The notes under the pieces: generated by a model | The model's database searches: none | The model's input: only the letters and a program-made list of their open reading frames with translations | Told to the model about the DNA's origin: nothing | Part shown: positions 18,147-26,800 of the stretch, piece by piece | How positions within the stretch are numbered: the first letter of the stretch is position 1 | Layout: each line of letters begins with the position of its first letter | Translations under genes and position numbers: made by a program | NCBI GenBank assembly: GCA_030532245.1 | Contig: JAUNLN010000001.1 | Location: 115,413 to 179,412 of the forward strand | DNA: 64,000 nt | Direction: 5' to 3' | DNA from: Actinomycetaceae bacterium | Lineage (GTDB): Bacteria; Actinomycetota; Actinomycetes; Actinomycetales; Actinomycetaceae

Positions 18147-19097
18147 TTACACCGCCCTAATACGCGGGTTGATGAGTACGTAGAGCAGGTCGACGATGAT
18201 GTTCACGATGATGAACGCCATTGCGACTACGAGGGTTGCGCCCTGTACGACGAACACCCAGTTGTTGGTGATGCCGTCGAGGAGCACTTGGCCCATGCCG
18301 CGGATGCCGAAGATGATTTCGATGACGACTGCGCCACCCATGAGGTAGCCGACGCGTAGGCCGAGTACGGTGACGGGCGTGATGAGGGCGTTGCGGAGCA
18401 CGTTCCTGGAGACGACGATGTTCTTCGGAACGCCTGCACCGATTGCGGTGCGTACGTAGTCGCGGTCGAGTTCTTCAACCATGGAGGTGCGGACGATGCG
18501 CGTCATTTGGCCGATTACTGGCACTGCGAGCGCGAAGGCGGGTAGGAGCATGCGCGCGAACCAGCCGCCGGGGTCGGAGAAGAATTCGGGTAGTGGTCCG
18601 GAGACGGGGAGTACGCCCATGAAGGCGAGGACTAGCAGCATTGCGAGCCAGAAGGAGGGGGTTGCGATCGATGCGACGGAGAGTACGCGGATCACTTGGT
18701 CGGGCCACTTGTCGCGGTAGAGGGCGGCGAGGATGCCGAGCGGGAAGGAGAAGAGTACTGCGATGAAGAGGCCGAAGAACGTGAGTCCAAGGGTGATCGG
18801 TAGTGCCGAGAAGACCTTGGTGGATACGAGGTTTCCGGAGCCAACGCCGTAGGTGCCGAGGTCGCCTTGCAGCATGTTGACGATGTAGTTGCCGTACTGC
18901 ACGAGGAACGGGTCGTTTAGGCCGTTGTCTACGCGGAACTGTTCGAGCATCTCGGGGGTTGCGTTTTCGCCGAGTGCTACGTACGCGGGGTCGATGGGGG
19001 AGAGCGACATGATGAAGGAAACGAGGAGCGTTACGCCTAGGACCATGAGGGGTAGCGCGATCAGTCGCCTTCCGATGAGTCTAATGAGATTGTTCAA
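18147..19097 (-). CDS. ABC transporter permease, DppB-like
   Basis: 316 residues with six membrane segments: the N-terminal LIGRRLIALPLMVLGVT helix, then a large external loop and a five-helix core. The EAA loop is TAIGAGVPKNIVVSRNVLRN. It pairs with the permease half of the fusion protein to form the channel. Three bases separate it from the fused gene. It follows the substrate-binding protein after an intercistronic hairpin, consistent with higher expression of the binding protein than of the channel. Confidence 0.93.
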   Translation of the reverse strand: MNNLIRLIGRRLIALPLMVLGVTLLVSFIMSLSPIDPAYVALGENATPEMLEQFRVDNGLNDPFLVQYGNYIVNMLQGDLGTYGVGSGNLVSTKVFSALPITLGLTFFGLFIAVLFSFPLGILAALYRDKWPDQVIRVLSVASIATPSFWLAMLLVLAFMGVLPVSGPLPEFFSDPGGWFARMLLPAFALAVPVIGQMTRIVRTSMVEELDRDYVRTAIGAGVPKNIVVSRNVLRNALITPVTVLGLRVGYLMGGAVVIEIIFGIRGMGQVLLDGITNNWVFVVQGATLVVAMAFIIVNIIVDLLYVLINPRIRAV

Positions 19098-19137
19098 GGT
19101 AAGGCCTCATCTGCGGATGTTTCGGGGGTTTTGTGGT

Positions 19138-19164
19138 GGAGGGGGACCTTGCCGGTCCCCCTCC
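19138..19164 (-). terminator. Intercistronic hairpin after the substrate-binding protein gene
   Basis: Perfect 11-base arms GGAGGGGGACC and complement with a five-base loop. It is placed between the binding-protein gene and the permease gene, where partial termination or 3'-end protection commonly raises the binding-protein level. Confidence 0.7.
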
Positions 19165-19174
19165 TAGACCAGTG

Positions 19175-20740
19175 TTACTTGGTCGATGCGCCTACCAGCC
19201 AGATGCCGGTGGTTGCGATCGGCTTGACGTTGTCAAGCTTCTCCGCGTCGTATGCGGTGATCATCGTGCGGTGGAAGAGCGGGTATAGCGGAACCTGCTC
19301 GGCGAGGAAGTCCTGCGCCTCGTCCCACTTGGCCTGCTGCTCTGCACCTTCAAGGGTGGTTGCCTCGTTGATGATTGCGCTCAGGGTGTCGAACGCAGCC
19401 TTGTCGGAGGTCTGCCAGAAGGTACGCTTCTGGGTCCACACGTTGTCGCCGTACCACCAGGACATGAGGAGTGCCGGGTCGTTACCGAATACGGACGGGT
19501 CGCCGGGGGCTACTGCGATGTCGAAGGTCGGGGTGCCTTCTACGTCGAGGTTGTTCGAGTAGAGGGAGGCGGAGGCTTCTGCCTGAACGTTGACGGTGAA
19601 GCCGAGGGCCTCAAGGTCGGTGCGGATCTGCGGGGAGAGGTTCGTGATCCACGGGTGGTCGGTCGTGAGGAGCGTGATTTCGCCCGGCTCTACGCCGGCC
19701 TCTGCAAGGAGTGCCTTGGCCGCGTCGACGTCGTAATCGAACTGGGTTTCAGCCTTCTTGTAGTTCGGGTGGCTCTCCGGGAGGAAGGAGGTTGCAACCT
19801 TTGCCTTGCCTGCCATGGCGTTGTCGACGAGCTTCTGGCGGTCGATTGCCATGTGGAATGCCTGGCGAACCTTCGGGTTGTCGAACGGTGCCTTGGTGGT
19901 GTTGAAGAGGAGGAACGGCAGGTTGAAGCCGGGGACCTCTTCAACGGTGAGGCCTGCGTTCTTGAGGACGTCTACGTTCTCAGCCGGAACTGCTTCCATC
20001 ACCTGGATGGTGCCGTCGGATGCAGCGGTGGTGCGGGCGGTGTCGTCCTTCTGTACCATCCAGTGCATTTCGGCTGCGCCTGCCGGGAACTTGCCGTTGT
20101 AGTGCTCGTTCGGAACGGCGGTGATGTCGGTGTCGGTGATGGACTCGTACTTCCACGGGCCCGTGCCGATCGGCATTGCGGTGAGGTCTTCATCGGATGC
20201 GCCTGCCGGAACGATCTTCACGACAGCGAGGCGCTCCTTGAGGAGCGTGAACGGCTGCTTGAGGGTGATCGTTACGGTCGTGTCGTCCTTAGCGGAGACG
20301 GAGTCGATGAAGGAGAGGAAGCTTGCGTAGAGGTTGCCTTCGGCGTTGGAACGCTCGATGGAGGTGACAACGTCTTCCGCGGTGACGTCGGTGCCGTCGG
20401 AGAACTTAGCGCCGTCGCGGAGGGTGATCTCGTATTCGGTCGGGGAAACCTCAACGGGGTCGCCTGCTGCGAGTGCGTCGTAGATCTCGTAGTTCGACAT
20501 GTCGAACTCGTAGAGGCCTTCAACTACGTGCCAGTTCGTGCCCATCGCGAGTGCGGAGGAGGTGTTGGACGGGTGGTAGTTGGTGGTTTCGTAGGCTACG
20601 CCCACGTTGATCGTGCCGGCGCCTTCGCCGCCTTCGGCGGGCGAGTCAGCACCGCCACCGCACGCGCTCAGTACGAGCGCGCCGGCGGCTACTACGCCGG
20701 CGAATGCGGCCCAGCGAGACCTGCGGGTCTGGGGTTGCAT
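19175..20740 (-). CDS. Family-5 (SBP_bac_5) ABC substrate-binding lipoprotein, probable sialic-acid binding
   Basis: About 521 residues from ATG 20740, which has AGGAG six bases upstream; the open frame continues upstream to 20842 without a ribosome site. The signal peptide ends in lipobox LSAC, followed by a Gly/Glu linker. The body is the Dpp/Opp-type three-domain binding fold (ITLRDGAKFSDGTDVTAED, then the GTGPWKYES strand). Family-5 proteins usually bind peptides, but the SatA/SiaE-type group binds sialic acid. Position between nanE and the transporter genes argues for the latter. Ligand specificity is inferred, not seen. Confidence 0.88.
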   Translation of the reverse strand: MQPQTRRSRWAAFAGVVAAGALVLSACGGGADSPAEGGEGAGTINVGVAYETTNYHPSNTSSALAMGTNWHVVEGLYEFDMSNYEIYDALAAGDPVEVSPTEYEITLRDGAKFSDGTDVTAEDVVTSIERSNAEGNLYASFLSFIDSVSAKDDTTVTITLKQPFTLLKERLAVVKIVPAGASDEDLTAMPIGTGPWKYESITDTDITAVPNEHYNGKFPAGAAEMHWMVQKDDTARTTAASDGTIQVMEAVPAENVDVLKNAGLTVEEVPGFNLPFLLFNTTKAPFDNPKVRQAFHMAIDRQKLVDNAMAGKAKVATSFLPESHPNYKKAETQFDYDVDAAKALLAEAGVEPGEITLLTTDHPWITNLSPQIRTDLEALGFTVNVQAEASASLYSNNLDVEGTPTFDIAVAPGDPSVFGNDPALLMSWWYGDNVWTQKRTFWQTSDKAAFDTLSAIINEATTLEGAEQQAKWDEAQDFLAEQVPLYPLFHRTMITAYDAEKLDNVKPIATTGIWLVGASTK

Positions 20741-20848
20741 AGAGAACTCCTTTGTTTTCTCAGGATCCGAGTTCGCACTCGAATGGTTGTGCGCGGCGGC
20801 GTTTGCCGGGCGCGGGGTTGTGTTGCGAGCTGGCGCCTGCAACGAGCG

Positions 20849-21544
20849 TTATTTGGTTGTGCCTTCCTTAACTGCCTGCGCGAACCATTTGGTGATGGAC
20901 GTGGGGTGGGTGATTGCTGTGCCAACTACAGCTGCCCACGCGCCCGCCTCCATGACTTTGCGCGCTTGGTCGAGGTTATGGATGCGTCCCTCACACAAGA
21001 CCGGGAATTCGGGGAATTCTTCGACCATTTGCGTGAGAAGTTCAAAGTCGGGCCCGTCTGTTTTGGGGCGTTCGCCCGTGTAGCCCGAGAGTGTGGTGGA
21101 GAGGATGTCGGTGCCTGCTTCGGCGGCCATGGCGGCGTCTTCGAAGCTGCCGCAGTCGGCCATTACGACCGCGCCTTCGTCGTGGAGGGCGGCTACGGTT
21201 TCGGCGTAGGTGAGGCCGTCTGGGCGCGGGCGCCTGGTTGCGTCGATTGCGACGATGTCGGCTCCTGCCATCATGCATGCGCGTGCGTGGCGCAGGGTTG
21301 GGGTGATGTAGACGCCTTCGTGGCCGTCTTTCCACAGGCCGATTACGGGTACGTCCACCTGGCCGCGGATTGCGGCGATGTCGGAGAGGCCTTGGCAGCG
21401 GATGCCGACCGCGCCTCCGAGTTCTGCGGCGAGCGCGATTTGCGCCATGGTTTCGGGGTGGCGCATGGGTTCGCCGGGGTATGCCTGTACCGAGACGATG
21501 AGCCCGCCTTTGATTCGCGCGAGTAGTGCGTCGACGTTAGTCAT
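20849..21544 (-). CDS. nanE: N-acylglucosamine-6-phosphate 2-epimerase
   Basis: 231 residues, a TIM-barrel NanE: GLIVSVQAYPGEPM at the start, VIGLWKD in the second strand, AGADIVAIDATRRPRP (the catalytic Lys region of the family has ATxR here), VMADCGS, DILSTTLSGYTG and VLCEGRI. It converts N-acetylmannosamine-6-phosphate to N-acetylglucosamine-6-phosphate in the cytosol. It overlaps the kinase gene by eight bases and has AGGAG upstream of its ATG. No nagA or nagB lies in the window, so the final steps must be encoded elsewhere. Confidence 0.93.
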   Translation of the reverse strand: MTNVDALLARIKGGLIVSVQAYPGEPMRHPETMAQIALAAELGGAVGIRCQGLSDIAAIRGQVDVPVIGLWKDGHEGVYITPTLRHARACMMAGADIVAIDATRRPRPDGLTYAETVAALHDEGAVVMADCGSFEDAAMAAEAGTDILSTTLSGYTGERPKTDGPDFELLTQMVEEFPEFPVLCEGRIHNLDQARKVMEAGAWAAVVGTAITHPTSITKWFAQAVKEGTTK

Positions 21545-22562
21545 TGCTCTCTCCTGTGGTTTTGTTGTGGGCTGAGTTCATCGCGAAGACCGTGGCGCCG
21601 AGTAGGGGCGCGGAGCCGCCGAGTGTGCCGAGGAGGATCTTCGTGTCTTTGAGTGCGGGGAGGATGCCGGCTCGGAAGGATGTTTCGAGGGCGTCCCACC
21701 ACTTTTCTCCGGACCTTGTTACGGAGCCGGAAAGTACGATTGCTTCGGGGTTGTAGCAGTTTGCGATGCCGGCGAGCGTGTCGCCGAGTGCTGCACCGGA
21801 GTCGATGAGTGCGCATAGCGCCATTTCGTCGCCGGCGTTTGCGAGTTCGGTGAGTTCACGCCCGGAGCTGATTTCGCGGGTTGCGGCGTGCCTCTTGTTG
21901 TAGAGGGTGACTTGGCCGGTGCCGGAGGCGACGGATTCGATGTGTCCGTAGGCGCCGCACGAGCAGGGGAGGCCCATTGCGAGCGGGTGGGGGACGTGGC
22001 CGACGTGGCCGGCGGCGAAGTGTGCGCCGAAGTGGATTTCTCCGTTCAGTACGAGGGCGCCTCCGATGCCGGTGCCGACTGCGACGGAGAGTACGGAGCT
22101 GAGGTTTTGCGCCGCGCCGTAGGTGGATTCGCCAAGGGCGTGGGCGTGTACGTCGTTTAGGACGGAGGTGGGGAGGCCGAACTCCTCTTCGACGAGCGTG
22201 CCGAGTGCAGTGCCCGCCCAACCTTTAATGAGGTCGGTTGCGGAGATGATGTTGCCGGTTTCGGGGTCTACGACGCCCGCGGAGGCGATGCCGATGGCGT
22301 CCGCACCTTCTGGAGCGTGGGTGAGGGCGCCTCGTACGGCTTGGAAAACTGCGTCAACTACGGCGGTTGCGCCATCTTGCGCGGGGGTTGCGATCTCGAA
22401 GATTTCCGACAGGGAGGGGATCGCCGCAGTTTCGGCGGGGAAGTCTGATGCGCCAGCAGGGAGGCCAGCAGGCACAGTTGCGAGCGCAGACGCAATCTTG
22501 GTGCCGCCAATGTCGATGGCGACGACCCGCTTCGGTGCGGTGCGCAAACTGGTATCTGCCAA
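21537..22562 (-). CDS. nanK: ROK-family sugar kinase, probable N-acetylmannosamine kinase
   Basis: 341 residues from a TTG start with a strong AAAGGAG six bases upstream. ATP loop AIDIGGTKIA at about 14; the ROK zinc motif appears as HVGHVPHP followed by CSCGAYGHIES. Catalytic Asp lies in VLNDVHAHALGE, with VGTGIGGALV after it. First gene of the sialic-acid operon: phosphorylates N-acetylmannosamine made by the lyase. ROK kinases vary in substrate, so the assignment depends on context. Confidence 0.88.
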   Translation of the reverse strand: MADTSLRTAPKRVVAIDIGGTKIASALATVPAGLPAGASDFPAETAAIPSLSEIFEIATPAQDGATAVVDAVFQAVRGALTHAPEGADAIGIASAGVVDPETGNIISATDLIKGWAGTALGTLVEEEFGLPTSVLNDVHAHALGESTYGAAQNLSSVLSVAVGTGIGGALVLNGEIHFGAHFAAGHVGHVPHPLAMGLPCSCGAYGHIESVASGTGQVTLYNKRHAATREISSGRELTELANAGDEMALCALIDSGAALGDTLAGIANCYNPEAIVLSGSVTRSGEKWWDALETSFRAGILPALKDTKILLGTLGGSAPLLGATVFAMNSAHNKTTGESND

Positions 22563-22639
22563 GGCCGGCTCCTTTGCTGGCGTGTAGAGCTAAAGCTCTG
22601 TTTCGTATCAGTGTTGCCAATATAACAGGTAAGACATCA

Positions 22640-22698
22640 GACATCTATAACTTTTAGGCGGTTTGTTGCGGAATCGTTACATTCCGTAACGTAGTTAC
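22640..22698. promoter_or_regulatory. Candidate regulatory region of the sialic-acid operon
   Basis: An AGACATC direct repeat at about 22632-22645 is followed by alternating GTTAC (22676-22680), GTAAC (22686-22690) and GTTAC (22694-22698), giving two overlapping dyads (CGTTAC-N5-GTAACG and GTAAC-N3-GTTAC). They lie 110-140 bases upstream of the kinase start and could bind the FadR-type regulator. The remaining part of 22563-22820 has only a weak GC-rich stem near 22740. Confidence 0.4.
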
Positions 22699-22820
22699 AT
22701 AAGTGTTTTTCGCCAAAAACGGGTCTTATCGCGGTGGTGCGCGAGGCCTCCGCTCGCGTTCGGGAGAGGTACGCGAGCGTATTGAGGCGTCTCGGTGAGT
22801 GAGTGCGCCCCGGGGAGACT

Positions 22821-23984
22821 CTAGTTTGCCGGGGTTAGGAACTCCGCGGGGTTCTTGATTACCGGCTCGAGGGCAAAGTAGGCGGCGCCAAGGGCGGAGG
22901 CCTCCTCGCCGGCGGAGGCGGAAACAATCTGAATCGGATGCCTCCTCGCGGCCATTGCGCGCTTCTCGATCACGGCGCTCACGGTGTCTTGCGTGCGCTC
23001 GTAGAGGCCGGTGATGCCTCCTCCAAGAACGACGGTTGAAACGTCAAGCAGGTTGATCACGGTTGCAAGCGCAATCCCCAAAGCTGTTGCGCTTTGCTCG
23101 AGTTCCTCCTCGTTGCCGGGGGCGAGCGCGGTTTCGAGCGCCTCCCCGCCAATGTAGCGCTCGAGGCAGCCGTTGGAGCCGCACCTGCAGGGAATGCCGT
23201 GCGGGTCGACGGTGAGGTGGCCGATTTCTCCAGCCCACCCGTGTTCGCCGGTAATCACCTTGTGTTTTGAAACCATTGCGGCACCAACGCCGATACCGCC
23301 CGAAAGGTAGGCGAAATCGTTGAAGGGCGAGGGCGCGCCCGGAGCCCTGTACGCGACGGGGATCGACGCGAGATTCGCCTCGTTGCCAATGCGCGGGTGA
23401 GGAATCCTCTCGCACAGCCCGCTCTTTGGCAGGTGGGATGCAACTTCGTCGCAAATGTTTACGTCGTGCCAGCCAAGGTTAGGGGCGTCGAGGAGGGTTC
23501 CGCTCGCGGCGTCCACAAGGCCCGGAACTGAAATGGTGAGCCCTGCGATGCGCGATGTAGGAGGCAGTTGCTCGCACACTTCGGTTACGAGCGCGGTAAG
23601 TGCGGGAAGCTCCTCTAAGGCGTCGGATTTGCGAAGGTCGGTGGTGGAAACCGCGGAGGCAACCTGTTCGCCCTGAAGGTTTACGGCAACAGCCCGCTGC
23701 GACTCCACGCCGATGTCGAGGCCAAGCCCGATGATTTGGCGCGATCCGAGCAGTACTTGCGCGGGGCGGCCGGGGCGCTGGGTGGGCGGGGGAGTGACCT
23801 CCTCGAGGATCCCTCCCTCAACGAGTTCGTCGCCGAGTTTGCTCGCGGTGGCTCGCGTGAGACCGATGTCGCCGGCAACTTGAGCGCGCGAAGGCGGCTG
23901 CTCCGCGCTGAGCACGTGGGAGAGCACGAGCGACATGTTGATGGAGCGAAGGTTCTCGGGGCGGACTGTTTTCTTTTTCATCAC
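22821..23984 (-). CDS. xylR: ROK-family transcriptional repressor, probable xylose repressor
   Basis: 387 residues. The N-terminal winged helix (about 10-70: [14 protein letters not shown], then [19 protein letters not shown]) precedes a ROK sugar-binding domain with [26 protein letters not shown], the [10 protein letters not shown] motif and the zinc-binding [12 protein letters not shown]. It is divergent from xylA, the standard arrangement for XylR. Predicted to repress xylAB until xylose binds. The start is Met 23984 or the next Met. Confidence 0.9.
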   Translation of the reverse strand: MMKKKTVRPENLRSINMSLVLSHVLSAEQPPSRAQVAGDIGLTRATASKLGDELVEGGILEEVTPPPTQRPGRPAQVLLGSRQIIGLGLDIGVESQRAVAVNLQGEQVASAVSTTDLRKSDALEELPALTALVTEVCEQLPPTSRIAGLTISVPGLVDAASGTLLDAPNLGWHDVNICDEVASHLPKSGLCERIPHPRIGNEANLASIPVAYRAPGAPSPFNDFAYLSGGIGVGAAMVSKHKVITGEHGWAGEIGHLTVDPHGIPCRCGSNGCLERYIGGEALETALAPGNEEELEQSATALGIALATVINLLDVSTVVLGGGITGLYERTQDTVSAVIEKRAMAARRHPIQIVSASAGEEASALGAAYFALEPVIKNPAEFLTPAN

Positions 23985-24008
23985 ACTAACTTTATCCGGA
24001 AAAAGTGC

Positions 24009-24048
24009 TTGACAGTGTACAAAGAAGATATTAGTTTAGGAACTGAAC
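24009..24048 (+). promoter_or_regulatory. xylA promoter with overlapping operator
   Basis: TTGACA (24009-24014), a 17-base spacer and TAGTTT (24032-24037) form a sigma-70-type promoter. An imperfect dyad GTTTAG-GAA-CTGAAC (24034-24048) overlaps the -10 and start point, as expected for XylR repression. The ribosome site AAGGAG follows at about 24070. Confidence 0.6.
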
Positions 24049-24080
24049 AAAATAGGTGTGTTTATCCCGAAGGAGCGATA

Positions 24081-25247
24081 ATGCGCAAGCCGGTTAAAGA
24101 AGACAAGTTTACTTTTGGCCTGTGGACCGTGGGTTGGCAGGCAGTTGATCCGTTTGGTGATGCCACTCGCGAGGCTCTCGATCCGTGGGAGTACTCCGAT
24201 CGTCTAGCAGAGCTTGGCGCCTACGGAATCACGTTCCACGACAACGACGTGTTCCCGTTCGACGCAAGCGACGAAGAGCGCGATCGCATCGTATCTCGCT
24301 TGAAGTCGGCGGTTGACGCAGCGGGCCTCACGATCCCGATGATCACCACGAACACGTTCACGCACCCCCTCTTCAAGGATGGCGGCCTTACGAACAACGA
24401 CCGCGGCATTCGTCGTTTCGGCCTGAAGAAGATCCTGCGAAACGTTGATCTTGCGGCCTCGCTCGGCGCGAAGATTTTCGTGATGTGGGGTGGCCGTGAG
24501 GGCGCCGAATACGATTCGTCGAAGGATCTGAACGCCGCGTTCGACCGCTACAAGGAGGGTCTCGACACGGTTGCCGGCTACATCAAGGAGCAGGGCTACG
24601 ACCTGCGCATTGGTTTGGAGCCGAAGCCGAACGAGCCGCGCGGCGACATCTTCCTGCCCACGGTTGGCCACGCCCTCGCGCTGATCGCAGAGCTTGAGCA
24701 CGGCGACATCGTTGGTTTGAACCCGGAGACGGGTCACGAGCAGATGGCCGGCCTCAACTACACGCACGCTCTTGCTCAGGCGCTGAATGCGGGCAAGCTG
24801 TTCCACATCGACCTAAACGGCCAGTCGGGCATTAAGTACGACCAGGATAAGAGCTTTGGCCACGGCGACCTGTCGAGCGCGTTCTTCACCGTCGACCTGC
24901 TCGAAAATGGCTTCCCGGGTGGCGGCCCGCGCTACGAGGGCCCGCGTCACTTCGACTTCAAGCCGACCCGCACCGAAGGCATGGAAGGCATTTGGGAGGC
25001 CGCGGCTGCGAACATGGAGATGTACCTGCGCCTGGCCGAGAAGGCGAAGGCGTTCCGCGAGGATCCTGTAACGAAGCAGCTCATGGAAGCCGCCTCGATT
25101 CCGGAGCTTGCAGAGCCGACCCTTGCTGAGGGCGAGTCTTACGCCGACTTCATGGCGAGCGAAGACATTGACCCGGAGGCTGCGGGCAAGCGCGAGTACC
25201 ACTACGTCGAGCTGTACCAGCAGGCAATGCGCCACCTGATTGGCTAA
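24081..25247 (+). CDS. xylA: Xylose isomerase
   Basis: 388 residues, the length of class I (short) actinobacterial xylose isomerases. Catalytic His in [20 protein letters not shown], metal ligands in [30 protein letters not shown] and KYDQD. Converts D-xylose to D-xylulose with divalent metal. ATG 24081 is fixed by AAGGAG five bases upstream and by family length, although the frame is open far upstream. The xylulokinase gene follows after three bases. Confidence 0.97.
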   Translation: MRKPVKEDKFTFGLWTVGWQAVDPFGDATREALDPWEYSDRLAELGAYGITFHDNDVFPFDASDEERDRIVSRLKSAVDAAGLTIPMITTNTFTHPLFKDGGLTNNDRGIRRFGLKKILRNVDLAASLGAKIFVMWGGREGAEYDSSKDLNAAFDRYKEGLDTVAGYIKEQGYDLRIGLEPKPNEPRGDIFLPTVGHALALIAELEHGDIVGLNPETGHEQMAGLNYTHALAQALNAGKLFHIDLNGQSGIKYDQDKSFGHGDLSSAFFTVDLLENGFPGGGPRYEGPRHFDFKPTRTEGMEGIWEAAAANMEMYLRLAEKAKAFREDPVTKQLMEAASIPELAEPTLAEGESYADFMASEDIDPEAAGKREYHYVELYQQAMRHLIG

Positions 25248-25250
25248 GTC

Positions 25251-26579
25251 ATGAGGCGGTTAGTAGCTGGAGTAGATACGTCTACTCAGTCTTGCAAGGT
25301 ACTGGTTGTCGATGCGCAGACGAAGGAGATCGTCCGCTCGGGGAGCGCGTCGCACCCGGATGGCACGGAGGTAAATCCGGCCGCATGGTGGGAGGCGTTC
25401 AAGGAGGCGGCCAAGGCTGCCGGCGGGCTCGCCGACGTTGAGGCGATTTCGGTTGGCGGCCAGCAGCACGGCATGGTCACCCTCGATGCGGACGGCGAGG
25501 TTGTTCGCGACGCCCTCCTGTGGAACGACACTAGGAGTGCAGGCGCGGCTCGCGACCTCATCGATGAGCTGACGGGTGAGGCGTGGGCGGAGGCATGCGG
25601 CTCGACGCCGGTTGCCTCCCTCACGGTCACGAAACTTCGCTGGTTTGTAGACAACGAGCCGGAGGCGTTCAAGCGGGTTGCCGCGGTTTGCCTGCCCCAC
25701 GACTACCTCAGCTGGAAGCTGTCCGGCTCAAAGTCGATCGAGGATTTGTTCACCGACCGCTCCGACGCTTCTGGCACGGGCTACCTCGACCTGCGCACGG
25801 GCGAGTACAGGTACGACCTTCTCGCGCACGCGCTGCGCATGAGCGAGGAGGAGGCGAAACGCCTCGTGCTACCGAAGGTGGTCGAGCCTTTCCAAGCTGG
25901 AGGCGTCGTGCAGGTGGATGATGAGGAGACCGGCCTTCGCGCGGGCACCCTCATTGGCCCCGGTTGTGGCGACAACGCGGGTGCGGCTCTCGGCCTGGAT
26001 TTGAAGCCGGGCGAGGCGTCGGTTTCGATCGGCACGTCCGGCGTGGTTGCCGCGGTTGCGGACAAGCCGATTTGGGATAGGAACGGCGTTATCACGGGCT
26101 TCATGGACGCTACCGGAAACTGGCTGCCGCTCGCGGCCACGCTGAACGGCGCGCGCGTGATCGCTTCGACGGCCGCGCTGCTAGGCGTGAGCTTCGAGGA
26201 GTTCGACGAGCTTGCCCTTTCGGTTCCCGATGCTGGCGGCTTGAAGATGGTTCCCTATTTCGAGGGGGAGCGCACGCCGAATCTGCCTCACGCTACGGCG
26301 GAAATGTCGGGCATGACGCTTGCGAACTGGACTCGCCCGCATCTTGCGAGGGCCGCGGTTGAGGCTCTGGCGGAGCTGATGCACGGCGCTGCGCAGGCGC
26401 TGATCGACTGCGGTGTCGAGCTTGATCGTGTGCGTTTGATTGGAGGAGGCGCCCGCTCGCAGGCTTTGCGCAAGGTGCTACCCGAAGTGCTTGGCGTGGC
26501 GGTGGATGTGCCCGAGCCCGCGGAGTACGTGGCCCTCGGTGCGGCGAAGCAGGCGGCTGCGGTACTGCAGGCCTCCTGA
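25251..26579 (+). CDS. xylB: Xylulokinase
   Basis: 442 residues, FGGY kinase. ATP/sugar motifs: AGVDTSTQSCK at the start, GGQQHGMV, LWNDTRS, CGDNAGAALGLDLKPGEASVSIGTSG and the C-terminal LIGGGARSQALRKVL. It phosphorylates D-xylulose, feeding the pentose phosphate pathway. It is about 40 residues shorter than many FGGY kinases but carries the core motifs. No xylose transporter is in the window. Confidence 0.95.
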   Translation: MRRLVAGVDTSTQSCKVLVVDAQTKEIVRSGSASHPDGTEVNPAAWWEAFKEAAKAAGGLADVEAISVGGQQHGMVTLDADGEVVRDALLWNDTRSAGAARDLIDELTGEAWAEACGSTPVASLTVTKLRWFVDNEPEAFKRVAAVCLPHDYLSWKLSGSKSIEDLFTDRSDASGTGYLDLRTGEYRYDLLAHALRMSEEEAKRLVLPKVVEPFQAGGVVQVDDEETGLRAGTLIGPGCGDNAGAALGLDLKPGEASVSIGTSGVVAAVADKPIWDRNGVITGFMDATGNWLPLAATLNGARVIASTAALLGVSFEEFDELALSVPDAGGLKMVPYFEGERTPNLPHATAEMSGMTLANWTRPHLARAAVEALAELMHGAAQALIDCGVELDRVRLIGGGARSQALRKVLPEVLGVAVDVPEPAEYVALGAAKQAAAVLQAS

Positions 26580-26728
26580 CCGAGATCGTTGCCGCGGACA
26601 GCCCACGCTCTCTCCTTGGCTCTAGCTCCAGCCTGCAGTCGGTTGAGTTACCACGAGCCTGGTGTGCCTAGCCGAAGCGCGGGGAGTCAACTGTAGCGCT
26701 GAGCCGAATACTGCTCAAAGAGTAAGGA

Positions 26729-26774
26729 GAAGCCTCATAGGCGGATGGTGAAAATCCATTACCTATGAGGCTTC
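26729..26774. terminator. Bidirectional terminator after xylB
   Basis: Thirteen-base arms GAAGCCTCATAGG and complement enclose a smaller inner stem (ATGG/CCAT). It lies between convergent xylB and the efflux permease gene. Nothing else was seen in 26580-26800. Confidence 0.8.
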
Positions 26775-26800
26775 TTCGTTTAGTTCTCTAACGAGTGCGG

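Noticed and set aside
19655-21526. Long plus-strand frame opposite the sialic-acid binding protein and nanE
   Set aside because: Composition is a Gly/Val/Arg-rich shadow of GC-rich codons; both opposite genes are secure.
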